NCBI GenBank assembly: GCA_002408065.1
Contig: DHQI01000086.1
Location: forward strand, 34,910 to 98,909
Direction of reading: 5' to 3'
DNA: 64,000 bases
From: Bacteroidales bacterium UBA5342
Lineage (GTDB): Bacteria > Bacteroidota > Bacteroidia > Bacteroidales > UBA5342
Position 1 is the stretch's first letter; every line of letters begins with the position of its first letter. Below, piece by piece: positions 35,501-47,500 of this stretch. The notes under the pieces were generated by a model that saw only the letters and a list, made by a program, of their open reading frames with translations, made no database searches and had not been told where the DNA came from. The position numbers were made by a program, and so were the translations under genes.

Positions 35501-38500
35501 AGCTAGTGCTGGTGATGTGAGTGCTAACTTTATCCATAGCCTTTCAGTCAATGCAGCATCTACTGATGCAAAGGTTTATGGCATATACGAAAATACTGAC
35601 GGTATTGTTTATGCTAATAATATCATAAGTTTGGTGGGTAATACGTCCACAGAATTTTATGGCATCTATGATGTCGGTAACTCAGGCAAATCGGTTAACT
35701 TTTATTTTAATTCTATATACCTTTCTGGTGCTAGTACAGGAACTGAGAATTCGTATGCTATACGTTACAATACTAATAGTAATACCCGGGATTTAAGGAA
35801 TAACATCCTTTATAATGCCAGAAGTGGTGGCTCTGGTACTCACTATGGTTTGTATTATGATACAACCGGGGGAGATTTTACAGCAGATAATAATAATTAC
35901 TATGTGACGGGTACTAATGGTGTAATGGCTCGTTACAGTTCTAACAAAACAGCACTGGCAGATTTACAAACAGCAACAGGCCAAGATGCAAGTAGTATAA
36001 GTGTTGATCCTCAATATGACACACCTGGAGGAACTAACTCTGATGATTATATTACAACAGCAACAATGACAGCTGTTGCAGGTACAGGTATTACTATGGA
36101 TTATGATGAGACTTCACGTGCTAACCCTCCTAAGATGGGAGCTTTGGAGTTTTCCTTAGCTTATGTGTGGCAGGGTACTACAAGTAGTGATTTTGGAATA
36201 GCTTCTAACTGGCAAAATGGTGTAGTACCACCCAATGGTGCTGATATTTCATTTGCAGCTTCTCCCGCTAACGATTGTTTTTTAGACCAAGATAGAGCGC
36301 TTAAGGACATTACTAATACAAGTGATAAGGTGTTGAATTTAAATGGAAAAACTCTAAGTTTGACGGGTAATATTGTTTCTCCTACAGCCAATCAAATAGA
36401 TGCCTCGGGGAGTTCTTTAAGGTTGCTTTTTGATGGTCATGAGACTCAGACGATACCTTCTGGCGTGTTTGTAGCTAGTACAATAGGAGAGTTGGAGCAA
36501 GCTAATTCACATGGTGTAATAATTGAAGACGATGTTATTATCTCAGATTCTTTAATTCTTACTGATGGCCCCCTTGTTATTGGTGATAACACATTAACCA
36601 TTAATGGGGCTATCCGGGTGGTGTCGGGTAGTTTGACGGGAGGAAGCTCTTCAAGTATTGTTATGGGTGGTAATGGTGCTAGCACTACACTTCCTGTAGC
36701 ACTTCTAAATAATCTTACTATCAATCGTGCTGCAGGTATTAGTTTAGGTGCTTCCCTCGAAGTGGCCGGCACTTTAGCGCTAACGGCAGGGACGCTAACT
36801 GTTGGAGCACATACTTTAACGGTATCAGGAAATTCTCCAACTCTGGTAAGTGGTAGTATTGATGCGAGTCATCCTTCAGCCACCATGGCTTTTACAAATG
36901 CTTCAAGCATTACTTGTCCAGAAGCCATTTTCTCAGCTCATTTGAATAATCTTACTATTGATGGAGCCGGATTGATCTCTTGCTGTAGTTGCACAATAAA
37001 TGGTGTGCTTAACCTTGCTAGCGAGAATCCTTCAAGCACTATGGGTACTTTGCATATGGATAATGATACTCTCACGATGGGGCCAGATGCAACGACCATA
37101 GGAGTCGGTGATGTCTCTGGTATTGTGCGTAGAGAACACACGTTTGCGACAAATACAGAATACACATTTGGTAGTCAATATACCACCTTTACATTTGTCG
37201 ACGAGAATACTAAACCCACTTGGATTTGTGTGAAGATTAATCTTGGTGCATCTCCAACTTGGGACTCGTGGACGCCTAACGGTAAAGTAAAGCGTTATTA
37301 CCAAGTATCAGGCTCTGATAATTCATCAACGTCGCAAGCTGCTATCAATATGCGCTATCTGACTTCAGAATTGGATGAGGTGTATAATGAAGAATCTCAA
37401 CTTGTGTTCTGGCATACTTTTACAACTTATAACGATGGTGAAGCCCATGAGCATGGTAAAGCTACGCAAGATCTTTCAGATCATTATCTAGGTGTTGTAG
37501 GTCTTACTTTTGGTACGTCTTCTACTCCATCTTTGGACGATTCTCACGTAGGAATTGCTTATTCATTGACCTCAAAGAATACGTGGAAAGGTGAAGTAGT
37601 AGGTCATGAAACGGAGTGGGAACAAGCACAAAACTGGACTGCAGGTACTGTGCCGGTATCTAGCGATGATGTCTTGATTCCTGGTGGTTTAACTTATTAC
37701 CCATCGTTAACAAACTTATCAAATGCAGTGCTTAGTACGATAGAAATAGATGCAGGAGCTTCTTTATCAGCCAATAGTTATGATATTACAGTATATGGGG
37801 CTGGTGGTGCCTGGATAAATCAGGGTACATTTAATGCCGGTACTGGTAAGGTCTTATTTGACCATGGAGTATTAAATGATGTGGTAACAGTGGCAGGAGT
37901 GACTAATTTTTATGACATAGAAGTTGGTGCTAATACAACGTTGCAGCCAGCTCAAGGTAATGTGTTAAGAATAGCTGGTGTAGGTTCTGCTGATGTAACA
38001 AGTGTTATTGACTTTAATTCCATAGATAATACGGTAGAATGGAATGGTGCAGACCAAACGATTGTCAACCCTAACGGCATCGGTGGTAATGGGGGCTATT
38101 ATAAACTTATTATTAGTGGAAGTGGAACTAAAACCATGCCTGCTACCGCATTGGATATTATTGATGAGCTGAAAATTGATGGAACGGCTTCTGTTACTGC
38201 ACAAGCGCCTATAACTATAGGTGTAGAGTTCGAACTTCTTGAGAATGCCACATTCACTACAGGTGCTTTCAATCATACGGTTGGTGGTCCATTTGATAAT
38301 AGGGGGACTTTTATTGCGTCTGTAGGCTCTCAAATAACTTTAGATGGTACTGAAGCGCAAAGTATTTATGGCGGATCTGCAACAACTTTTGAAAAATTAA
38401 TTATTAACAATACTGCTGGTATAGACGTCTATGATAATGTAACAGTTAATGATACCTTTACTTTGAGTGATGGTCAGTTTAATGTAGGAGCAACTACATT

Positions 38501-41500
38501 AACGATTAATGGTGATGTGGTTAATACCTCTGGAAGTATTAACCTTACGGCATCTTCTTCATTAACTTTTGGTGGCTCCTCGGCTCTCATCCTTTCGAGT
38601 GATTTGTTTAGCACTACACCTACTGTTGATACATTGACTATAGCACGTACTGAAGGTGTTGTTTTTGCTAGTGATTTGACCGTAAACAGCCAACTTAATC
38701 TCTTGGCTAATAATCCATCATCAGGTACTATCGGTAGTCTGGACATGGGAACAGATACCTTACACATGGGAGATGCTGCAACTACTGTAGGACAAGGAGA
38801 TGTCACAGGTATTGTAAAACGTACCAATTTACAACCCAATATCGAGTACACATTTGGTAATGAACATACGAGTGTTACTTTTCCTAACGTAGGAACAATG
38901 CCTGCAGAGATGTATGTAAAAGTTACGATTGGAACGGCTCCAAGCTGGGATGCTGGGGCAGTAAAGAGAGTATATGATATTGCTCAGGTGGGAGGTAGTA
39001 ATACTCGTGCCACCTTGAAAGGGCATTATCTTGATAGCGAATTGAATGGTAATGATGAAAGTGAATTAATTGATGTCACTTATGTATATCCTATAACTAC
39101 ACTCATCGAAAGAGGTCGTTCTGATCAAAATAGTGCTGAGAATTGGGTGGCGTTAAATAATACAAATTTCAGTGATGTCCCTGCTACTTTTGGTGTAATG
39201 GAGCTTAGTTTTGGGGTTTCTACAACTAATGTGATAACATGGGATGGGTCTCTGGATAGCGATTGGAATGAAGCCACTAACTGGACACCAGCATTTATGC
39301 CAAGCGAAGATAAGGTGGTGCATATCCCTGATGCTACTACTACTCCTAATGATCCGCTTTTGCCGGATACCACAACAGTTTATACCATAACCATAGATTC
39401 AGGGGCTATACTAAATTCAGGTGCGGATTCTAAATTGGTCTTAATGGGAGCTGTAGGTGCTTGGCTAAACCAAGGTACTTTTAATGCCAGTACAGGACTT
39501 GTATCGTTTAACCACGGTGACTCAACTAATATTGTAACGATTGGAGGAACAACGGATTTTTATAACCTGGAATTAGGTGCGCATACGGTTATACAGCCTG
39601 TAGCAGGATGCTATGTGGGTATCAGTGGTCAGGCTGTTGGTAACACAGGTAGTATTGTTGATTTCTCGGGAATTAATAATACGGTGGAATGGAAAGGGGC
39701 TAATCAATATATTGTCAACCCTACAGGATTGGGTGGTCAAGGTGGATACTATAACCTCATACTTAGCGGAAGTGACACTAAAACAATGCCTGATAATGCT
39801 ATGTCAATAAGGGGGAACTTTAGTACTTTGGGTACAACTACTGCCATTGCAGTCGATTCGTTATTCATTCGGGGTAAGTTAACTATTGGCGAAGGTTCTA
39901 CATTTGGTGCTGGTAATAGCTCTCACTTGTTAGCGGGTGATTTTGAGAATAATGGAACTTTTACTTCCGGTAGTGGTGGTAATGTTATTTTTAATGGGAT
40001 TGAGAATCAAACTATTGGTGGTAGTTCTACTACTAGTTTTAGTGTGCTGACAACAGATAATACCGAAGGGCTAACATTATTGTCTAATATTAATGTAGAT
40101 TATTTACTGGATTTGGCAGATGGAAATCTTAGTGTGGGGGCTTTTACTTTAGGTATTAATGGTAGTATCCATAATCCTTCTGGAAATATCATTTTAACGA
40201 GCAACTCTTCCTTGTCTTTTGGTGGAACAGAATCTCTTCATTTGAATGATAACTTGTTCAACGATACCCCAACGATTAAAAACCTCATTATAAACCGTAG
40301 TGGTGGTGTGAGGCTAGGTAATGAAGATATTACAATTAGTGATTCATTAGCATTAACAGCTGGTGTATTGACTGTTGATAATAATGCACTCACAATTTCA
40401 GGTCATCAGATAACTCGTGCTAATGGTAGTATAGATGCCAGTCATACTAATGCCTCTTTAGTTTTTGAGAATGCCACAGCGATTTCATTACCCGAATCAA
40501 CATTTAGTGCAGCCATCAATGATTTAACCATCAATGGCGAAGGTGGAGTCAGTGTCAATGAAAGTATAACTGTTAATAGTACACTTAGTTTGTTGAGTGC
40601 TAATCCTTCTTCAACAAAAGGAAGTTTGGATTTTGCCACAGATACATTGTATATGGAGGCGGATGCCACCACAAATGGTATTGGCGATGTGACAGGAATA
40701 GTAAAACGTCAACATACTTTTGAGGCAGATGTTGAATATTCCTTTGGAAACGAGTTTACAACCATTAACTTTTTAGGAGTTCCTGGTACTACAAAGCCAA
40801 GCTTTATAACTTGTAAAATTGAGATAGGAGCAGCTCCTTCGTGGAGAAGTTCTGCTGTTAAGCGTTTTTATAGTTTTAGTCAATCGGGGGGTACTGACCG
40901 CGTAATAGCAAAACTGCATTATCTGGACTCAGAGATGGATGAGAGTGAGTCGGATGAGTCAGAGCTTGTATTTTGGGGAGGAGGCCCTTCACCTACCTTC
41001 ACCCAAACCATACCGCGTGGTAAATTAAGTTATAATGAGAACGATAATTGGGTTACTTTAGGTGGGGTGCTTATTTCCCAGATGGCACCATCATCATTAG
41101 GTTATAATCAGTGGGCACTGTCTTATACTAATGTCACAGAGATTACTTGGGCAGGTACAGGACCAGCGTCAAATTCTGGAGATTGGAGTTTGCCGGGTAA
41201 TTGGATTGGTGGAGTACCTACAGCCCATGATGATGTACTTATCCCTGCTACATTACCATCAGGCAGCTTGGGCTATCCTACACGTAATCTATTACCTGTT
41301 TGTTGTCAGGCTATAGCTAAGACGATACAGGTAGAAGCAGGGGCTAGCATAACTTCTGATGGTTATGATATAACGATAACAGGCTATGGCGATGCTTGGA
41401 TTAATAATGGTGTTTTTGTTCCCGATACTAGCACGGTGATATTCAATCATGGTGATGAATCTGAAGTGGCGATAATTAGTGGTTCAACAGATTTTTATAA

Positions 41501-44500
41501 TATTACTATAGAAGATAAAACGCATATAAAAGCTGATACGAATGCTGTGATTAAAGTCGCTGGGACAGTAGATGCTCACAGTGGTAGCGGCTTGGATTTT
41601 ACGTCTAACACGAATACGGTAGAATATAATGGTACTTCTAACCAGACAGTCATTGATCCAAGCAGTACTTCTGCCTCTGGTTATCATCATTTAATTGTTA
41701 GTGGAAATGGCATCAAAACATTGGAAGCCTCACCCATCAATATATTAGGAGATCTGACAACTAACGCTACGGTGTCAGCTACTGGAAATACCTTAGTATT
41801 AAATGGAGCTTCTGCTCAAAGCATTGCTGGAAGCACTGCACCAAGCTTGAATAATCTTACCGTTTCTAATACGACAGAAGCCATTACTGCAAGTGTGAAT
41901 ATCTCTTGTACTGGAAACCTGGTTAACTCAGGAGAATTAGATATGACTGACTATACTCTAACTGTTTCTGGTACGATGAGTAATACAGGTACTGTTAAGA
42001 CTTCTTCTACAGATGCTGCACCTCTTCCATCGGCTAAGACTTGGGGTGGAACGGTAGAATACTATAAAGCAAACGGAGAACAGAATATAATGAGCGGTGT
42101 ATATAATAACTTGTTGTTAAGCAATACAAGTGGAACGCAATCTGCTACTGGCAATGTCACTGTTAATTCAACTTTGACTACCACCTCTGCAGGGGTATTT
42201 GATATAGGAACTTACCAACTGTTGGGGACCCTTTCAACGATTTCTAATGCCGGAAGTATTTATACTCAGAATACAAGCACTACACCTATTCCTAGCGGGA
42301 AATCGTGGAGTGGAGCAGTGGTATACAATGCTGCTGATGGTGGACAAACGGTAATAGCAGGGACTTACAATACACTAAGTACTGGTAATACAAACGGTAC
42401 TCAGAATGCTAGCGGTGCTATTACAGCCTCTACCCTTAATACAACAGAGGGAGGAACGCTCAATATGGGGACTTATGCCATTAGCGGCTTAACGTCTGTA
42501 GCTAATTATGGAACTTTAAGAACACAGAATATCTCATCGACACCTTTTACTTCAGGGCTTACTTGGGACGGTACTGTTTTGTTTGATGGTGCTTTGGCGC
42601 AAACCATTCCTACAGGATCCTCCACATTTAATAACCTTAGCATTAGCAATACTTCTGGTGTGAGTACTTCTAGTAATCAGACGGTAAATGGCATACTGAA
42701 TCTTGCTGTGGCTAATCCGGATGCTACTCATGGTAGTTTGGATATGGGAACAGATACTCTGAACTTAGGAGCCAATGCAACAACTACGGGGGTAGGAGAT
42801 GTAACCGGCATTATTACCCGTACGTCTTTTATCGTCAATACTACCTATACTTATGGTAATGCCAATCAGTATGTATTGTTTCCTGATGTCGATGGACAAA
42901 CCTTACCGACCTCATTTAGCTTGCGTGTCACATTATTAGCTACAGCTCCTACTTGGGTGACCGGAGCTACTAAGCGCTTGTATGAGATGGCTCAAACTGG
43001 AGGAGAGAATACAAAGGCGACCTTTAGAGCCAATTATTTAGATGATGAATTAGCCAGTGGCGCTTCAGAGAGTTTGCTTTCTTTTTGGCAAAATGTTTTC
43101 CCTTTTGAGGCGGGTGATGTGCTCGAAAGGGGTTGGTCAGATTATAATATAGAGGATAATTGGATTACGTTCTCCGATGCTGATTTTGGAAACATACCGG
43201 AATCTTTAGGGTATTTTAAAATTACCATAGCTCCTACTCAGGTAGAATATAGAACGTGGAATGGAAGTCTAAGTACGACGAACTGGAATGCCGCTTCTAA
43301 CTGGACACCTCAAGGTGTACCGACTTCTTCTTTAGGAGTCGTTATACCTGATGTTAGTAGTTCTAATTCTTATTCTCCTGATTTATCTACTGATGCTCAA
43401 GGGAAATACCTTATTATCCAAGATGGAGGTATTCTCAATACAGTGAGTAATGCAGTACTTACACTTTCTGGTAATGGAAACGTGTGGTCTATGGAAGAGG
43501 GAGGCACCTTTAATGCAGGTACTAGCAATGTTATTTTTGCAGGTGATACAGCTAATGGTGTAGTGCGTATATCTGGTGAAACAGATTTTTATGATATTAC
43601 CATAAGCGATAGTACGACTCTAAGACCAGGTGTGGATGCTTATATTGGCGTTGGAGGTATACTAACTAATAATGGCATACTAGATGCGGCAAGCAATCAT
43701 AACACCATTGAATATAAGATGGATGCTTCGTTTACGATTCCTAATCCTAACGGAACACCCTCTGGCTATCATAGTTTAATAATAAGTGGTAGTGGAACTA
43801 AGACTTTACCGTCTGAGCCTCTTAATGTTTGGCATGATTTTATTAATAACGGTACTGTGGCAGCAGGTACTGGTCATGTGATTTTTAATGGCCTGCATAG
43901 TAAGCAGGTAATTGGTGGAACGAGTACTACGCCATTTTACGACCTTACCATAGCTAATACCGCTTGGGAAGTAAGTACCGAAGCTAATCTTACAATCAGT
44001 CATACTCTGACAGTGAATGAGAACGCTACACTGAGCCCTGGAAGCACGAACACGGTAGGTGGTACGGGTACACTTACAGGTAATGGCTTAATAAAAGTAA
44101 CGGGGCTTTCTAGCCTTAATTCTCTTTGTAATCAATATACGATTGCATCCAAAACATTAACAGGCATAACGACCGAATATTGCGGTGCTGGAGATCAGAC
44201 GGTGTGCGCGGCGAATTATGGCGATTTAGTCGTTTCTTCTAATGGTAACCGTAATGTCACTTTATCTAGTACGGGGACGATTGGTGTTTCAGATGTTTTG
44301 GAATTTGATCAAAGCACAACAACTTATACCATTACGGGCTCTACTTTGGAGGCTAATGGTACAGGTGCGCAAACAGTTCCTGCCTTTAATTTTTATAACG
44401 TGACAGTGTCAGGTGATCGTGGTGGTGCTACTGTCACCTTAGCTAATGGTGGTACTATTGGCATAGCAGGCGATGGAGAAGTAACAGCTACAAATGTCAA

Positions 44501-47500
44501 CTACGACATCACCAACAATACAATAGATATTAATGGTAATGGCGATCAAGAGTTGGATAAATTCTCTTTTTATTACCTTAGAATTAGTGGTAGTGGGACC
44601 AAAACAGCAGTAGATACTTTGACTGTTTATGCAGGAATCACCATTGATGAAGGGCTGACCCTTGATATGACATCTGAGCCTTTAATGGGACCTATAGGAA
44701 TAATAAGTAATGCTGGTACAATCAAAACAGCCAACACTAGTGCGACTCCTCTACCAACGGGAAAAACTTGGGATGGAAACATTGAATTTTCGGGAGCGAG
44801 TGCTCAGAATGTTGTGGCAGGTACATTTAATGATTTGACCTTGAGTGGTGCTGGTGGTGCCTCATTATTGGGAGACATTACAGTGACAGGAACACTCAAC
44901 TTATCACATGCTAATCCTTCTTCTACGCAAGGGATATTGCATACTGGAAGTTATATACTTGATATGTCAGAAGCAGCTCTCACCATTGGTCAAGGTGATG
45001 TTACAGGTACTATTAAAAGGGAGCATACTTTTGCTAATGGGAAAGAGTATACCTTTGGAAATGCCTATACAAATCTAAACTTCTTAGACGTATTGGGTAG
45101 TACTAAACCAAATTGGATCATGTGTAAGGTGGCGATAGGATCAGCGCCTACTTGGAGGAGTGAAGCGATCAATCGTTATTATAGCTTTGCACAAAGCGGA
45201 GGTACTGATCGTATGATTGTGAAGTTACATTATCTAGATTCTGAGCTTCATGGGGCAGAGACTGACGAGTCCGAATTAGTCTTTTGGGATGCTTATAATC
45301 CAGACCTAGTTACCCCTAATGATTTTACGCATTATTTTCCACGTAACCATAATGCTACAGATGGATCTAACAACTGGATACAATTGACAGGCCCCGCGAT
45401 TGATTATTTGGCTACATCATCGACTTTAGATGTGAAGCAGTGGGGCTTAGCTTATACCAATGTGGACACCATTAAATGGATTGGTCTTGGCTCGCCATCT
45501 TATCCTGGCGACTGGAGTCTTCCTGGTCACTGGAATGGAGGCGTGCCGAGTGCTCATGATGATGTGATGATTGATACTTTGCCTGAAGGCAGTTCCGGTT
45601 ATCCATACCGTAATTTACTTCCCGATATAGCACCAGCAATGGTTAAAACACTTAATATTGGTAACGATGGTGTTTTGACTGCAAATGATTTTGATATTAC
45701 GGTTTCAGGAGTTGCTAATGCCTGGCTTAATAGTGGAACTTTTAATCCGGGCACTAGTGCCGTTATATTTGATAATGGTAATACGTCAAACACGATGACT
45801 ATTGGTGGCGAAACTAATTTTTACGATTTGGTGATCAGTGACAATACAAAGGTACAGGCTGCAAGTAATAGTGTATTACATGTCAGTGGAGAGTTAACTG
45901 TGGGCTCTGGCAGTATCATGGACTTTAGTACGCATGTAAATACGGTAGAATATAGTGGCAACGACGATCAGGATGTGATAAATCCTACCGGTGGTACAGG
46001 TGCAGGATATCATCATCTGACATTAAGCTCTAATGGTACTAAGATTTTTCCAATAACCTTGAATGTAAGAGGAGACTTAACTATTCATTCTGATATTTCT
46101 TATGCTGGTAATACCACGATATTATCGGGGACTTCTTCTCAAACGATTAGTGGCAGTTATTCTACGACGTTTAATAATATGACGATTGATAACGCTGCCG
46201 GTGTTTCGTTAGCTTTGGATGAGTTGACAACAGTGAGAGGAGAATTGACAATAAATACGGGTAAAGTATTGGAGTTAGCCGCCGGAAAACAGCTCGATGT
46301 GAGTGGTACTATCACTAATAATGCCGGCGTGTCTGGTTTTGTTTTGAAGTCTTCAGAAAATGGAACCGCCTCATTGGTTCATGAGACTGATGGCGTGCAA
46401 GCCACGATAGAGCGTTATATTAGTGGTGATGCCGAAGATTGGCACTTTCTCTCTTCCTCTGTTGAGGATCAGTCTGTTAGTGGAGATTGGTTGCCGGCTG
46501 GTACTTATGGCAATGGCACGGGTTATGATATGTATCTGTGGGACGAAGCCAGCAGCTGTTGGATATATAAACTCAACGATGATTGGGCAGTGAAACATCC
46601 TTCTGCAAACTTTGAAGTAGGGCGTGGCTATTTATATAGTGTACAAGCTGAAAATCCGACCAAGGAGTTTGCTGGTAATATGAATAATGGTACACAAACC
46701 ATTAGCTTAACTAATAGTAGTACGGTGGATACTCTTGAAGGGTTTAATTTAATAGGTAACCCCTACCCTTCGTCGATAGACTGGATGGCAGCTTCAGGCT
46801 GGACACGTGATAAGCTCATCAATAGCGGAGCAGGAAAAGATATGTGGATTTGGAACCCGGCAGCAGGCAATTATGGCGTTTGTAATTCGGCTACAGGTGA
46901 TGGTACCAATGATGTAACACGCTACATTGCCCCTATGCAAGGTTTCTTTGTAAGAGCTGATGAAGCTGGTGATATTTCTTTGACTAATGATGTGAGGGTG
47001 CACGATGTCACTACTACTTGGAAAAGTGCACGTGTTATGCAGAGCAAGATAAAAGCAGTGGTGAGTTCCAATCAAGATGATTGTTTTGATGAGGTACGTT
47101 TGCTGTTTGGTCAAGCTACAGAAGGTGGCGCTGCAAAGCTCTTTAGTCCTTTAGCAAAAGCTCCTAGTTTGTATTTGCCTGTTTCTGATGAGAATTTCTC
47201 TATCAGGTACTTGAATGATATAGCCGAGTACAAAAGTATTCCTCTAAGATTCAAAGCAGGTAGAGATGGGCATTATACCCTAGAGTTCGATTTTAATGTT
47301 CTTGACTTTGATACTTTATTGCTGGAGGATAAGCTCAATAATGAAGTGATAGATCTACGTTCAAGCAATTACTACAGTTTTGACGCAAATGTTGAAGATG
47401 CTTCTAACCGCTTTGTTCTTCACTTTGGGGCATTTGAACCAGTCGAAGATCCTGGATTCCCAACTCGCATCTATTCTGTTAATAGCAACATTGTTGTTGA

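Noticed and set aside
4841..37347. Single TGCTATCA copies at 4841, 6023 and 37340 as further array members
   Set aside because: They are isolated inside coding genes without 44/55-bp partners or the GC-rich spacers. A few such 8-mers are expected by chance in 64 kb.
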